64,000 bases of DNA from Algivirga pacifica (GTDB taxonomy: Bacteria > Bacteroidota > Bacteroidia > Cytophagales > Flammeovirgaceae): contig NZ_BAABJX010000032.1 in the NCBI RefSeq assembly GCF_039543525.1, positions 1 to 64,000 of the forward strand. Reading direction: 5' to 3'. A program made the translations under genes and the position numbers. This document shows, in pieces, positions 52,074-61,430 of the stretch (position 1 is the first letter of the stretch; each line of letters starts with the position of its first letter). The notes below the pieces were generated by a model that saw only the letters and a program-made list of their open reading frames with translations, was not told the origin of the DNA and did no database searches.

Positions 52074-52664
52074 CTACAGTTCCAGGAAGTTTTTCAAAAT
52101 TACACTCCCTGCCTCACTGCTCTTTTCAGGATGAAACTGCATCGCATAAAAATTATCCTTTTGAAGAGATGCGCTAAAATCCACCGCATGTGTACTTTGA
52201 GCTGCTGTTTCTGGGCTTAAGGCTGCATAATAGCTATGAACAAAATATACGTAGCTCTCTGCAGGCAACCCTTCAAATAATAGACCTTTCATATGATGTA
52301 ACTTATTCCACCCCATCTGTGGCACCTTCACTCCAGCATTCGCAGGAAAGCGCTTCACATCTACATCAAAAATCCCTAGACAATCCACATCACCTTCTTC
52401 TGAATGCTTGCACATCAACTGTAACCCCAAGCAAATACCCAGTACAGGTTGCTTTAGATTAACAATCACTTGGTCTAGCCCTCTTTCCTTAAGGTATGCC
52501 ATCGCTGTGCTAGCCTCTCCCACTCCCGGGAAAATTACCTTATCCGCTTGTTGGAGCAACTCAGGATCATCTGTCACGATAGGATTTACCCCTAATCGAT
52601 TCAACGCATAAATCACCGATTGTACGTTGCCTGCATTGTATTTTACAATGGCTACTTTCATCAT
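52074..52664 (-). CDS. hisH: Imidazole glycerol phosphate synthase, glutamine amidotransferase subunit
   Basis: HisH hydrolyses glutamine and channels ammonia to HisF. The 196-residue class I amidotransferase has its nucleophile Cys in PVLGICLGLQLM and the His-Glu pair in QFHPEKSSEAG. The N-terminus (KVAIVKYNAGNVQSV) is typical; either of two adjacent ATGs may be used. It is the first gene of the his cluster and is preceded by a 106-bp near-perfect inverted repeat that separates it from the protease gene. Confidence 0.96.
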   Translation of the reverse strand: MMKVAIVKYNAGNVQSVIYALNRLGVNPIVTDDPELLQQADKVIFPGVGEASTAMAYLKERGLDQVIVNLKQPVLGICLGLQLMCKHSEEGDVDCLGIFDVDVKRFPANAGVKVPQMGWNKLHHMKGLLFEGLPAESYVYFVHSYYAALSPETAAQSTHAVDFSASLQKDNFYAMQFHPEKSSEAGSVILKNFLEL

Positions 52665-52728
52665 TAATATTCGTTGTTAGTAATTAGTAATTATCTTGGA
52701 TGCTAAGCCCCTAACCAGCTAGCTTTCT

Positions 52729-52834
52729 GTTCATGATGTTTAATTGAGCTTCGCTCGTTCATAATGTTTAGTTGTTTTTTTAGTATTTCAACTAAACATG
52801 ATGAACGAGCGAAGCTCAATTAAACATCATGAAC
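52729..52834. repeat. 106-bp near-perfect inverted repeat upstream of hisH
   Basis: Two 46-nt arms (52729-52774 and 52789-52834) are inverted copies with a single mismatch, around a 14-nt T-rich loop. Each arm carries the mini-palindrome GAGCTTCGCTC (or its inverse) between GTTCAT and AATTGA-type words. It lies between two genes of the same strand. Confidence 0.93.
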
Positions 52835-52853
52835 ATATTATCCTCGCATTTTG

Positions 52854-54203
52854 TTATTCTGCTAATTTTTGAACCTTCAGGGCTGCCCCTGTCTGCTCAA
52901 CCACTTCTACTTTTTCACCCTTATCAATATAGCCTCCTCGAGTAAATGCATCATACAAATCTCCATTGATCATTACTTTACCTGATGGACGCAATACAGT
53001 ATGAGCAACTCCTACGCTACCAATATGATGTTCATATAAGAAATCTGATGTATATCCCTCCTCTTTGCTAAATGTCTGTTCTAAAGCAATTCTTTTAAAC
53101 ATAGGAGAGGTCAGTAATCTAGAGCCTAGTGCAATAGCCCCTGCCACAGAGAATACGAAACCACTCATGGCTACCACAATCGCCTCTACAATACGCTCAG
53201 AAGACACAAACGTGAAGTCAAGCCAATCATTATTCAGCATTACCAACACCAATCCTCCAATCGTACATATTAGTCCCGAAACACCTGCTACTCCAAAGCC
53301 TGGAATCACAAACGCTTCTAAGGCCAGTAACAACAGCCCTACAAAGAACAATATGATTTCCCAGTTGGCCGCTAACCCATTTAAATAATAGGGTGTAAAG
53401 TAAAAAATGGCCGCCAGAATAGCTGCGGCAATGGGGAAGCCAACTCCCGGTGTTTGTAACTCAAAATAAATCCCTCCAAGAATCACCAAGATTAACACAC
53501 CACTAATCAGCGGATTCATGAAAAAGGCAATCACTCTCTCTGCGACAGTCAAATGGTAGGTTGTAAGCTCATAGGAAGGAATATCCAGTTGTGTTAATAC
53601 ACCTTTCAACGACTCCTGTTGTCCTTCACAAAAACCAAACTGCATTGCTTCCTGGGTAGTGAACGTCAGCACTTTGCCAGCATCTGAAATCCCTTCCACT
53701 TCTAGACTTTCATCCACCATAGCTTCAGCTATCTTAGGGTCCCTACCGTTAGCCTCGGCAGTAGATCTCATCATGGAACGCATATAGGATTGATACTTAT
53801 CAGGCATTGCCTGTTGTTGTCCATTTACCACTGTGGCAGCACCAATATTTGCTCCTGAAGCCATGTAAATACTATCACAAGCCAAAGCTATTAACGCACC
53901 GGCTGAAGCTGCATTCTTATCGATCAATACATAGGTAGGTTGAGTAACCTGTAACAGCATCGTACGAATCTTATCGGCATCATCCACCGTTCCTCCATAC
54001 GTATCCATATCCACCAAGATTACTTCTGCTTTTTGCTTGTCTGCCTCTTTCAGGCCTAACTCCACATACCTACTCATCCTAGGATCTATAGGTCCTTTAA
54101 TTTCCAATACCATTACCTTCGTTAAGGTATCCTCTTGTCCCATCACTGTAAAAGGGAGCAGTAACACCAAAAAAAAGCTATATATCAACCCAAATTGTCT
54201 CAT
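52854..54203 (-). CDS. NfeD-family membrane serine protease (ClpP class)
   Basis: The 449-residue protein has a signal peptide (LIYSFFLVLLLPFTVMGQ) and a periplasmic ClpP-like domain. VDMDTYGGTVDDADKI is followed by IDKNAASAGALIALACD with nucleophile Ser100, and Lys136 in MPDKYQSYMRS as the likely base. Five or so membrane helices and a C-terminal OB-fold NfeD domain (VGVAHTVLRPSGKVMINGDLYDA) complete it. Such 1510-N-type proteases cut the C-terminal hydrophobic part of stomatin-like proteins, so a flotillin such as the floA product (31.3 kb) is a candidate partner. It is in a separate unit upstream of hisH. Confidence 0.93.
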   Translation of the reverse strand: MRQFGLIYSFFLVLLLPFTVMGQEDTLTKVMVLEIKGPIDPRMSRYVELGLKEADKQKAEVILVDMDTYGGTVDDADKIRTMLLQVTQPTYVLIDKNAASAGALIALACDSIYMASGANIGAATVVNGQQQAMPDKYQSYMRSMMRSTAEANGRDPKIAEAMVDESLEVEGISDAGKVLTFTTQEAMQFGFCEGQQESLKGVLTQLDIPSYELTTYHLTVAERVIAFFMNPLISGVLILVILGGIYFELQTPGVGFPIAAAILAAIFYFTPYYLNGLAANWEIILFFVGLLLLALEAFVIPGFGVAGVSGLICTIGGLVLVMLNNDWLDFTFVSSERIVEAIVVAMSGFVFSVAGAIALGSRLLTSPMFKRIALEQTFSKEEGYTSDFLYEHHIGSVGVAHTVLRPSGKVMINGDLYDAFTRGGYIDKGEKVEVVEQTGAALKVQKLAE

Positions 54204-54734
54204 AATTTCACCAATTCATTGTCTCCTGTCCTATATAGAAAGAAAATTCTTCCGAAAGTGAAAATAGCACTTCTATTTGACGAAACATAACTATTTCTTT
54301 ATATAGTTATATAACCACTTATATAATATAACTAAAAATAAGCCTTTCACCACATAAGATATCGTTAAAGTACAATTGGAAGAAGGAAGAAGGAAGAAGG
54401 AAGAAGGAAACTACTGACTGAAAAGGATTAAAGCCTGTTCACAAAAAATTATTTTCCATTAATAATGGAGTAATGTAAGTCTCTGCCTTAAAACAAGGGA
54501 CCTCAAAGAATAACCGTTCAAATCACTTTAACATAGCGTTTTTTATTAGATGTCGCTCTATAAACAACAGGTAATTCACCATCAACTATCAGATTAAATA
54601 CCTCCTTATTCCTTTCTCCTTCATCCTTAAACCTTCTTCCTTCTAGTCTAAAAGAAAAAAATATAGAGCAATAGCACATTTTTGGTAAATTTGCGGTTGG
54701 AGAAAAAAAGAATATTAATAAGGATATACACTAT
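54204..54734. repeat. 531-bp gap with GGAAGAA and CCTTCTTCC arrays
   Basis: Four GGAAGAA heptamers plus GGAA lie at 54378-54409, and TTTCTCC / CTTCTTCC-type words at about 54605-54646 run in the opposite sense. Between them is AT-rich sequence with no gene. The two tracts could pair over about 200 bp. Confidence 0.7.
54686..54693 (+). promoter_or_regulatory. Candidate -7 promoter element for tgt
   Basis: TAAATTTG matches TAnnTTTG, 41 bp before the tgt start codon. Confidence 0.5.
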
Positions 54735-55865
54735 ATGAAATTTGAACTACAGCACACCGACCCTCAAACGAAGGCTCGTGTTGGAGAGATCACTACTGAT
54801 CACGGGAAAATACAAACCCCTATTTTCATGCCCGTAGGTACCGCTGGAACGGTCAAGGCTGTACAGCAGAGAGAATTGAAAGAAGATATCAATGCCGATA
54901 TTATTTTGGGCAACACTTACCATCTATACTTACGTCCGGGCCTAGACACACTGGAAAAGGCAGGAGGTCTTCATAAATTTAATGGATGGGACCGCCCTAT
55001 CTTAACGGATAGTGGAGGGTATCAAGTTTTCTCTCTATCGGGTAACCGTAAGATCAATGAGGAAGGAGTTATCTTCAAATCTCATATTGACGGTTCCAAG
55101 CACGTCTTTACACCTGAGAATATCATGGATATACAGCGTACCATTGGTGCTGACATTATCATGGCCTTTGATGAGTGTACTCCTTACCCAGCAGACCACC
55201 GTTATGCGAAAGAGTCTATGGAGCGTACTCATCGTTGGTTGAAACGCTGTACAGAGCAATTTGACAGTACGGAAGGCAAGTATGGTTACAGCCAAACGCT
55301 ATTCCCTATTGTTCAAGGAAGTACCTATAAAGATTTGCGTAAACAATCTGCAGAGACTATTGCTAGTTTTGAGCGAGAAGGAAATGCAATTGGTGGCCTT
55401 TCTGTAGGAGAGCCAGCGGAGGATATGTACGAAATGACTGACCTTGTAACGGACATTCTTCCTAAAGACAAACCTAGGTACCTTATGGGAGTAGGAACCC
55501 CTGCCAATATTCTTGAGGGAATAGCCTGTGGTGTCGATATGTTTGACTGTGTTATGCCAACACGACAAGCACGTCACGGACAATTATTCACCACTCAGGG
55601 AATTATTAACATTAAGAACAAAAGATGGGAACAAGACTTATCTCCTATTGATGCGGAGTTAGGTGGTTATGTTAGCACATTTTATAGTAAAGCTTATTTG
55701 CGCCACCTTATTCGTTCTCAAGAGTTGCTGGGCGCACAGATTGCTAGTGTACACAACTTGACCTTCTACCTATGGCTCGTAAGACAAGCTAGAGAACATA
55801 TCTTGGCGGGAGATTTTAGAGAATGGAAAAACATTATGGTTAAAAAGCTAATGCAAAGACTATAA
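54735..55865 (+). CDS. tgt: tRNA-guanine transglycosylase (queuine tRNA-ribosyltransferase), zinc-site variant
   Basis: Tgt exchanges guanine-34 of certain tRNAs for preQ1 in queuosine synthesis. The 376-residue barrel has LTDSGGYQVFSL, FDECTPYP, GGLSVGEP and CGVDMFDCVMPTRQARHG, covering the catalytic Asp pair and substrate pocket. The usual zinc motif C-x-C-x2-C just before YSKAYLRHL is replaced by Leu309, Gly311 and Ser314, while the His of the fourth ligand position (SVHNLTFY) remains. The structural zinc is therefore probably absent. Length is normal. Other queuosine genes are not in the window. Confidence 0.94.
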   Translation: MKFELQHTDPQTKARVGEITTDHGKIQTPIFMPVGTAGTVKAVQQRELKEDINADIILGNTYHLYLRPGLDTLEKAGGLHKFNGWDRPILTDSGGYQVFSLSGNRKINEEGVIFKSHIDGSKHVFTPENIMDIQRTIGADIIMAFDECTPYPADHRYAKESMERTHRWLKRCTEQFDSTEGKYGYSQTLFPIVQGSTYKDLRKQSAETIASFEREGNAIGGLSVGEPAEDMYEMTDLVTDILPKDKPRYLMGVGTPANILEGIACGVDMFDCVMPTRQARHGQLFTTQGIINIKNKRWEQDLSPIDAELGGYVSTFYSKAYLRHLIRSQELLGAQIASVHNLTFYLWLVRQAREHILAGDFREWKNIMVKKLMQRL

Positions 55866-55870
55866 TGCTG

Positions 55871-55909
55871 TTGAATCGTTGAACTTCATATTGAAGTTCA
55901 ACGATTCAA
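55871..55909. terminator. 18-bp perfect GTTGA-word hairpin after tgt
   Basis: 55871-55888 pairs perfectly with 55892-55909 around a 3-nt loop (TAT). It fills the space between tgt and the convergent gene. Confidence 0.92.
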
Positions 55910-55915
55910 TAATAA

Positions 55916-56587
55916 TTAAAGCATTAATAATGCGCTATCTACATCCTTCTGCACCTTATCACATTGCTTCAGGATACGTTGATAGGCTTCTCTCTTTTTC
56001 TTTGCAGAGCGTTCTAACTCAAAAATTAGATTAGTGAAATAAATATCAGAGAAGGCCTTTTGCTTAAGTAATACTCGTTCGTAGAAATCATAATTACGTC
56101 TCATAAAAGGCATTAACTCTTCTACTATAAGTTGATCATAATGGTGTGTAGTATTCGCTACTTCACCATAGTCATAATAAAAAGAATATAAACGGAAGTT
56201 GAGATTGAAATCAGAGAAAACCATAGGGTCTCCTACCAATGCCACCGACTCATAAATAGAAATACTTTTAGCAGGGAACACCTCCAAATCGGTAAGTTCC
56301 AACAATTCTTCTATAATTTCACCCGCCTTAGTTTGTCCACGTTCATTCCTTATGGCATTGATATTATCATAAATAATCAGTTCTTTTTCGATAAAGGCGA
56401 TTGCATTTTTCAGCTCCTTCTCGGTTGTCCTCATATTATATGATATCGTGGTCAAATACTGTCGCTCCAAGGTGCGCTGATCAGTTGATCCAAGTTGCTG
56501 ATACAATAAATACATTGGAAGGGAAACCGCAAGCATTACTACTAATAGATCAATAATACGGTTACCTATATATCTAATCATCTCCAT
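55916..56587 (-). CDS. Hypothetical membrane-anchored protein
   Basis: The 223-residue protein has one N-terminal membrane helix (IDLLVVMLAVSLPMYLLY). A mostly helical, charged domain follows, including TEKELKNAIAFIEKELIIYDNI and a C-terminal coil ERSAKKKREAYQRILKQCDKV. The domain probably faces the periplasm. I do not recognise a family; it looks like the small 'DUF6090-type' one-TM proteins of Bacteroidota but I cannot confirm that. It starts 63 bp after the enoyl-CoA hydratase gene on the same strand, so the two may form an operon. Confidence 0.6.
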   Translation of the reverse strand: MEMIRYIGNRIIDLLVVMLAVSLPMYLLYQQLGSTDQRTLERQYLTTISYNMRTTEKELKNAIAFIEKELIIYDNINAIRNERGQTKAGEIIEELLELTDLEVFPAKSISIYESVALVGDPMVFSDFNLNFRLYSFYYDYGEVANTTHHYDQLIVEELMPFMRRNYDFYERVLLKQKAFSDIYFTNLIFELERSAKKKREAYQRILKQCDKVQKDVDSALLML

Positions 56588-56650
56588 AAATTCTATTTTT
56601 CATTTATTTATCACAGGGCAATCCCTTGTGCTAGATGGCGGCATCTCTTA

Positions 56651-57475
56651 CTATAGGCCTTCCCAAATGGGTTTTCTTTTTTCCTTAAAAGCCATTATAC
56701 CTTCTTTAGCATCTTGTGTCTGCAATGTCTGTTGAAGCATATCGCTTAAGTATGCTTGATTTTCAGAGGTATTTATTATACACAATTTTCTATAGGCTTT
56801 CATCCCCATTCGAATGGCAGAGGGAGAGGCAAAAGACAATTGTTCCAGGACTTGCTGTACTACTTCATCCAATTGCCCTTCTGCTGCTAAATGAGTCAAT
56901 AAGCCTGCTTCCAATGCTTCTGTTGCCGTAACAGAGCGTCCCGTAAGACTCCACTCCATCGCTTTTCGACCAGGCATAATTTCCATTAGGGCTGCCATCA
57001 CCTGAAAAGGAAAAATTCCCCTTTTCACCTCAGGTAACGAAAAGAGTACTCCTTTCTCTGCAACAACAAAAGATGCATTTGCCAGTAACAGAAAGGCTCC
57101 CGCATAAGCATTAGCATGTACTTTACAGATACAAGGCTTTAAACATCTACGTACTACTTCTCCTATCAACACCTTCTCTGTAGGGGCGGGAATAGTAGAA
57201 CTATTAGAGGTACTATCTTCCCGAAAAGCCTTTAAATCTGCCCCTGCACAAAACACCGGTCCATTAGCTTGTAACAATATATTCCATATCGCTGTAGTAT
57301 GATGAGCATAAGCAAATGCAAACGCTAACTCATTAAGTAAAGGGGGGTGCATTGCATTCCGCTTTTCAGGTCTATTTAGAGTGACCACCAAAGTATTCTG
57401 TGCTATCTCGACCTGTAGAAACTCAAAAACATATTGATCAATATATTGTACTTCAGAAGCAGTATAGTAGGCCAT
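56651..57475 (-). CDS. Enoyl-CoA hydratase/isomerase family protein
   Basis: The 274-residue crotonase-fold protein has VTLNRPEKRNAMHPPLL, FCAGADLKAF (first oxyanion-hole region) and VHANAYAGAFLLLANASFVVAE, where the usual A-x-G-G-G is loosened. LPEVKRGIFPFQV, with the Glu/Pro block, and GRSVTATEALEAGLL near the end follow. The weakened second oxyanion and acid-base region suggests it is not a standard beta-oxidation hydratase. An isomerase, decarboxylase or non-classical activity is possible. Pathway partners are absent locally. Confidence 0.82.
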   Translation of the reverse strand: MAYYTASEVQYIDQYVFEFLQVEIAQNTLVVTLNRPEKRNAMHPPLLNELAFAFAYAHHTTAIWNILLQANGPVFCAGADLKAFREDSTSNSSTIPAPTEKVLIGEVVRRCLKPCICKVHANAYAGAFLLLANASFVVAEKGVLFSLPEVKRGIFPFQVMAALMEIMPGRKAMEWSLTGRSVTATEALEAGLLTHLAAEGQLDEVVQQVLEQLSFASPSAIRMGMKAYRKLCIINTSENQAYLSDMLQQTLQTQDAKEGIMAFKEKRKPIWEGL

Positions 57476-57713
57476 ATAAGGGGATTTTTGTGTAGCTATT
57501 AGGGTTGTTTGTTCTACGACAGTTGTCTTTTACAGTAAGATAAGATTTAATTCATTAACAGAAAAGTCCATTTTTTAAGAGGTCTTATTTTTCTTTAAGC
57601 ATGACATTAATTACTCCATCTGATGCAAATAAGTGTTAAGTTTATGGACAGTCTATTTTGTAACAGCTCTAACCCTTAGAATGGTTAGTCAAAATATATG
57701 ACCAGTAACTGCT

Positions 57714-58955
57714 ATGAAACCCAACGCATCCAATAATCGCAAAAACTACATGGTGCCGTTTGCCACCATGGTGTTCATTTTCTTTCTGGTGGGCTTTCTG
57801 ACGGTTGTCAACCAACAATTTCAGGCGCCACTTAAGAATGTTTTTGATCTGGATTATACGCAAACAACCTTATTAACCTTTACATTCTTTCTTGCCTATC
57901 CCGTAATGGGCACTCCTTCTGCCAAGATGATTGACAAATTTGGCTATAAAAAAACCACTCTCATTGCCTTACTGATCTTGGCTGTAGCGATGCTCTGTTT
58001 CTTGGGAGCTGCTTACTTCCAATCTTACAGTATCTTTTTGGTGGGCTCTTTCATTACAGGTGCTTCCCTTACAGTATTACAAACGGTTGTTAATCCTTAC
58101 CTTGCCGTTTTGGGAAAACCAGAAGGGGCCTCTACCCGTCTGAATATTGCCTCAGGATTTAACTCATTAGGTACAGTTCTCGCACCTCAATTTGTTAGTA
58201 TTGTCGTATTCGGTGGAGCAGCAGCCACTCAAGTAGAGTCTGTTTATGTACCCTACATCGTGTTAACGGTACTCATTCTCTTGTTGGTCTTAGTCATCAA
58301 AGCGCTCACTTTACCTGAAATAGAGGGTACTACTCAGCAACAGGGAGAAGTACGTACAGGAAGCGCCTGGCAGTTTCGTCATTTAGTATTGGGAGTTATT
58401 GCCCTATTCTGTTATGTAGGAGCCGAGGTTTCAGTCGGAGCTAACTTTAATTTATACATGGAAAAGGACATGGGATTTCCTGAGAAATCTCAACAAGTCG
58501 TCAACATGGTTTCTCTGTATTGGGGAGGCTTGATGGTGGGACGTTTTATTTCAGGTTTTGGGTTATCTAAGGTTAGAAATGACATACAATTAAAGGTAGC
58601 TTCCTCTATTGCATTAGTGTTATGTCTAGCGGGAATGTTTGGTAGCGGGATTGAAAACACCAAAGCAATCGCCCCATGGTTGTTTGTAGGTATGGGACTC
58701 TTCCACTCTATCATGTGGCCTTGTATCTTCACCTTAGCAATTGATGGCTTAGGAATATACACCTCTCAGGGATCTGGTTTACTAATGATCGGAGTATTTG
58801 GAGGTGCGGTACTACCATTTTTCCAGGGAGTGTTTGCCGATATGCTAGGAGGGTTTCAATGGACCTTCTGGATCGTTATTGCTGCAGAGGCTTATATTTT
58901 GTTTTACGCCATTGCTGGGCACAAGAATCCTCTTAAAAAGAAAGTAGATGAGTGA
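57714..58955 (+). CDS. FucP-type sugar:proton symporter (MFS)
   Basis: The 413-residue transporter has twelve hydrophobic segments and the FHS-family look: VPFATMVFIFFLVGFLTVVNQQFQAPLKN at the start with the conserved N-x-x-x-x-P-L pattern, FLAYPVMGTPSAKMIDKFGYKKT, LTVLQTVVNPYLAVLGKPEGASTRLNIASGFNSLGT and MVGRFISGFGLSKV. Members import fucose, glucose/galactose or N-acetylglucosamine with H+ or Na+. No sugar catabolic genes adjoin, so the sugar cannot be chosen. It is divergent from the crotonase gene. Confidence 0.92.
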   Translation: MKPNASNNRKNYMVPFATMVFIFFLVGFLTVVNQQFQAPLKNVFDLDYTQTTLLTFTFFLAYPVMGTPSAKMIDKFGYKKTTLIALLILAVAMLCFLGAAYFQSYSIFLVGSFITGASLTVLQTVVNPYLAVLGKPEGASTRLNIASGFNSLGTVLAPQFVSIVVFGGAAATQVESVYVPYIVLTVLILLLVLVIKALTLPEIEGTTQQQGEVRTGSAWQFRHLVLGVIALFCYVGAEVSVGANFNLYMEKDMGFPEKSQQVVNMVSLYWGGLMVGRFISGFGLSKVRNDIQLKVASSIALVLCLAGMFGSGIENTKAIAPWLFVGMGLFHSIMWPCIFTLAIDGLGIYTSQGSGLLMIGVFGGAVLPFFQGVFADMLGGFQWTFWIVIAAEAYILFYAIAGHKNPLKKKVDE

Positions 58956-58990
58956 TATTAATTCATTGTACAGAAACACTCTCCCTCCTT

Positions 58991-59016
58991 GGACCCTTGC
59001 CTCATGGCAAGGGTCT
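58991..59016. terminator. Hairpin between convergent genes
   Basis: GACCCTTGCC (58992-59001) pairs perfectly with GGCAAGGGTC (59006-59015) around TCAT. The same GACCCTTG / CAAGGG words occur in the centre of the repeat near 23230-23265 and near 4170. Confidence 0.85.
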
Positions 59017-59027
59017 ACTGTTTACTG

Positions 59028-59954
59028 TTAAAGTCCAAGCTGTTTCCTCAGCGACTCATCTTTAACCGCATTTTGATTCCAATAAGGTGTCCATAGTTGT
59101 TTTTGCAACTCTGCTTTATTGCGCATTTGTTTACCTCCTGAGGTAGTTACTTCTTCCCAACCTCGAATAATATAAGGAGGTTGCTTATCAAAGAAAATGG
59201 TCAATCGTCGAGGAACCTCCTTGTAAACAACAGCATAAGCGTATTGGGTGGCATTATCTGCCCTGTCCGACAGCGTGACCTCTACCTCTTGCTCCTCTAT
59301 AGACTGATGTATCATCTCTGAGGCCATCATTCCTGGGATCATGATGATTTCACCTTGAGGCAAGGAAGTTGGATTAATCCTTATCAGGTTAAATAACTCA
59401 TCTTCCAAATACGCTTTATTAAGGCTATAGGGCTTTTGAGGGGTAGTTGAGAAGTAAGAAGAGTGACTTACCTTAAGTGCTTTCTTCTCATTCAACATTT
59501 CCGTATAATACTGGCCACACCAATCTTGGTTGGAGTAAGCTACCTTATAACTCGCAGGAACAAACTCGGCCTCCAAGGCAGTAAACACAGACATCATTTG
59601 TGAGTAGTCATATATTCCTGTCGTAAATCGCTTAATGAGATTATACTTGAGAACATTTTGAATATGCTTGGAATCATGATCAGGCTGATCTGCCTTGACC
59701 ATTTGCTTGTGATCAAAAGGCTCTGTTACCTGAATCAAAATAGCGATTCCCTCTCTTATCTCTCCATACCTTGCTTGTTGCAACGTATAAGTGCTTAACT
59801 CTGCTTCCCCTTTATACCAATATTCTCCAAATTGCAAATAAGGATTCAAGGGTGTTTCAAAACCTGCTGGGTTATTATCATTCCCTGAATCCGATGTATT
59901 GTTACAGTTAAGAGCAAATAGTAAAATAAGGGGGATTAAATATATTCTTTGCAT
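59028..59954 (-). CDS. Lipoprotein of the Bacteroidota family often labelled 'septum formation inhibitor Maf'
   Basis: I start at the ATG at 59954, which gives a lipoprotein signal ending LLFALN-C, and 308 residues; 11 upstream codons add nothing. The body shows QFGEYWYKGEAELSTYTLQQARYGEIREGIAILIQVTE, TGIYDYSQMMSVF, SNQDWCGQYYTEM and WEEVTTSGG. From memory these match a Bacteroidota lipoprotein family often named after Maf in databases, though no Maf nucleotide pyrophosphatase motif is present, so that name is misleading. The role is unknown. The neighbouring gene 23 bp upstream on the same strand is also exported. Confidence 0.72.
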   Translation of the reverse strand: MQRIYLIPLILLFALNCNNTSDSGNDNNPAGFETPLNPYLQFGEYWYKGEAELSTYTLQQARYGEIREGIAILIQVTEPFDHKQMVKADQPDHDSKHIQNVLKYNLIKRFTTGIYDYSQMMSVFTALEAEFVPASYKVAYSNQDWCGQYYTEMLNEKKALKVSHSSYFSTTPQKPYSLNKAYLEDELFNLIRINPTSLPQGEIIMIPGMMASEMIHQSIEEQEVEVTLSDRADNATQYAYAVVYKEVPRRLTIFFDKQPPYIIRGWEEVTTSGGKQMRNKAELQKQLWTPYWNQNAVKDESLRKQLGL

Positions 59955-60010
59955 TTCTAAAGGCCTTTCAAAAACATACAATATCACCTTATTAACAATA
60001 CTATAACATA

Positions 60011-61297
60011 TCAGGTTTTCTGTTTTTTCTTCTTTGCAGCCGGAAAGAGTATATTGTTCAAGATCAAACGATACCCTGCTGAGTTAGGGTGAAGGTTAAG
60101 GTCAGTAGGTTCCTCTTCCACAAAATGCTGATAATCTTCCGGGTCATGTCCACCATAAAAGGTCCAGGTACCCTTTCCATAGGTCCCATGAATATAACGC
60201 GCCTCATTAATATCTTTATTCTCTCCCATGACAATCACATCAGGCTTGATCAGGTTCTTCTTAAATCCTGTAGTCTGTCCCATAAACCCTTTGATCACCC
60301 TGAGATGATTCTGAGTTAACATCGTAGGAATAGGGTCCCACTTTGCTGAAAATTGAAACAATCGGAAGAAATCATTCTGCTCAGTCAGTTTACGTTCTCC
60401 CATTTGATTGTCTATGTTCGCATATTCATAGACATAAGGATTCATAAACAGTTTAAAATCCTTGAATGCAAATGTCTTATTGTAATCAAGCTTATCCTGA
60501 GCCTTTGGATCAGCAGGATCTCCATCATACATATGATCACAAATATCCACCCCCTCAGCCGCCAAAGCAATATCATAAGTATCTGTTGCTGAGCACATCG
60601 CAAATAAGAACCCACCACCCAAAACGTAGTCACGGATTTGATGTACCACCGAAAGTTTTAATTGAGATACTTTGCTAAAGCCATGTTTAGCTGCTGACTC
60701 CTCAAACTTTTTCTGATTATCCTTGTACCATTTTTTCCGTCCATAGGCACGATAGAACTTTCCATATTGCCCTGTGAAATCTTCATGATGCAAATGCAGC
60801 CAATCGTATTCTGGCAACTTATTATACATTACCTCATCATCAAATATCACGTCATAGGGAATCTCAGCATAAGTCAGTACCATTGTTACGGCATCATCCC
60901 AAGGCATCTTAGAAGGGGGAGAATAAACGGCAATACGGGGAGCCCTTTCCAACTTCATCACATCCATATTAGCTTCAGGGCTGGCAATCACATTCTTAAT
61001 ACTCACTACATCGGCAGTGGAAATCACCTGATAACTAATATTACGAATGATCAACTCATTCTCATACTCTTGTCTGTACTCAAACAAAAAACTTCCTCCT
61101 CTATAGTTAAGCAACCATTCTGCTTGCTCACCTTGCTCCAGAATCCAATAAGTGATCCCATAGGCCTTGAGGTGGTTAGTCTGCGTCTCATCCATAGGAA
61201 CAAAAATATGATTAGCCCTCAAGGCATTCACCAACAGTAAGCTCAATATAAAAGAGACTAAGGTCAGTCGTGTTTTTTTCATTAAGTTCATCTTCAT
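60011..61297 (-). CDS. Secreted GATase-like protein (annotated 'asparagine synthetase B' in Bacteroidota)
   Basis: The 428-residue product has a signal peptide (LVSFILSLLLVNALRA) starting from one of three close Met codons; the longest is given. APRIAVYSPPSKMPWDDAVTMVL opens a flavodoxin-like domain. GGGFLFAMCSATDTYD has the nucleophile-elbow Cys of class I amidotransferase folds, and TWTFYGGHDPEDYQH supplies a His. The true asparagine synthetase B domains are absent, so the common database name does not fit. A periplasmic or outer-membrane enzyme of unknown substrate is inferred. It is probably co-transcribed with the lipoprotein gene 56 bp downstream. Confidence 0.72.
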   Translation of the reverse strand: MKMNLMKKTRLTLVSFILSLLLVNALRANHIFVPMDETQTNHLKAYGITYWILEQGEQAEWLLNYRGGSFLFEYRQEYENELIIRNISYQVISTADVVSIKNVIASPEANMDVMKLERAPRIAVYSPPSKMPWDDAVTMVLTYAEIPYDVIFDDEVMYNKLPEYDWLHLHHEDFTGQYGKFYRAYGRKKWYKDNQKKFEESAAKHGFSKVSQLKLSVVHQIRDYVLGGGFLFAMCSATDTYDIALAAEGVDICDHMYDGDPADPKAQDKLDYNKTFAFKDFKLFMNPYVYEYANIDNQMGERKLTEQNDFFRLFQFSAKWDPIPTMLTQNHLRVIKGFMGQTTGFKKNLIKPDVIVMGENKDINEARYIHGTYGKGTWTFYGGHDPEDYQHFVEEEPTDLNLHPNSAGYRLILNNILFPAAKKKKQKT

Positions 61298-61430
61298 TAA
61301 GTCTAAAGTTGATTGGATCTTAAAAGTATCCGTTATGATTTTCAGGATATATAAGAGCTATTTACTTGAACTTATTAAGAGAATACGTAATAATTGAATG
61401 AAAAACAACCGATCAAAGCATAAAAGGAAA

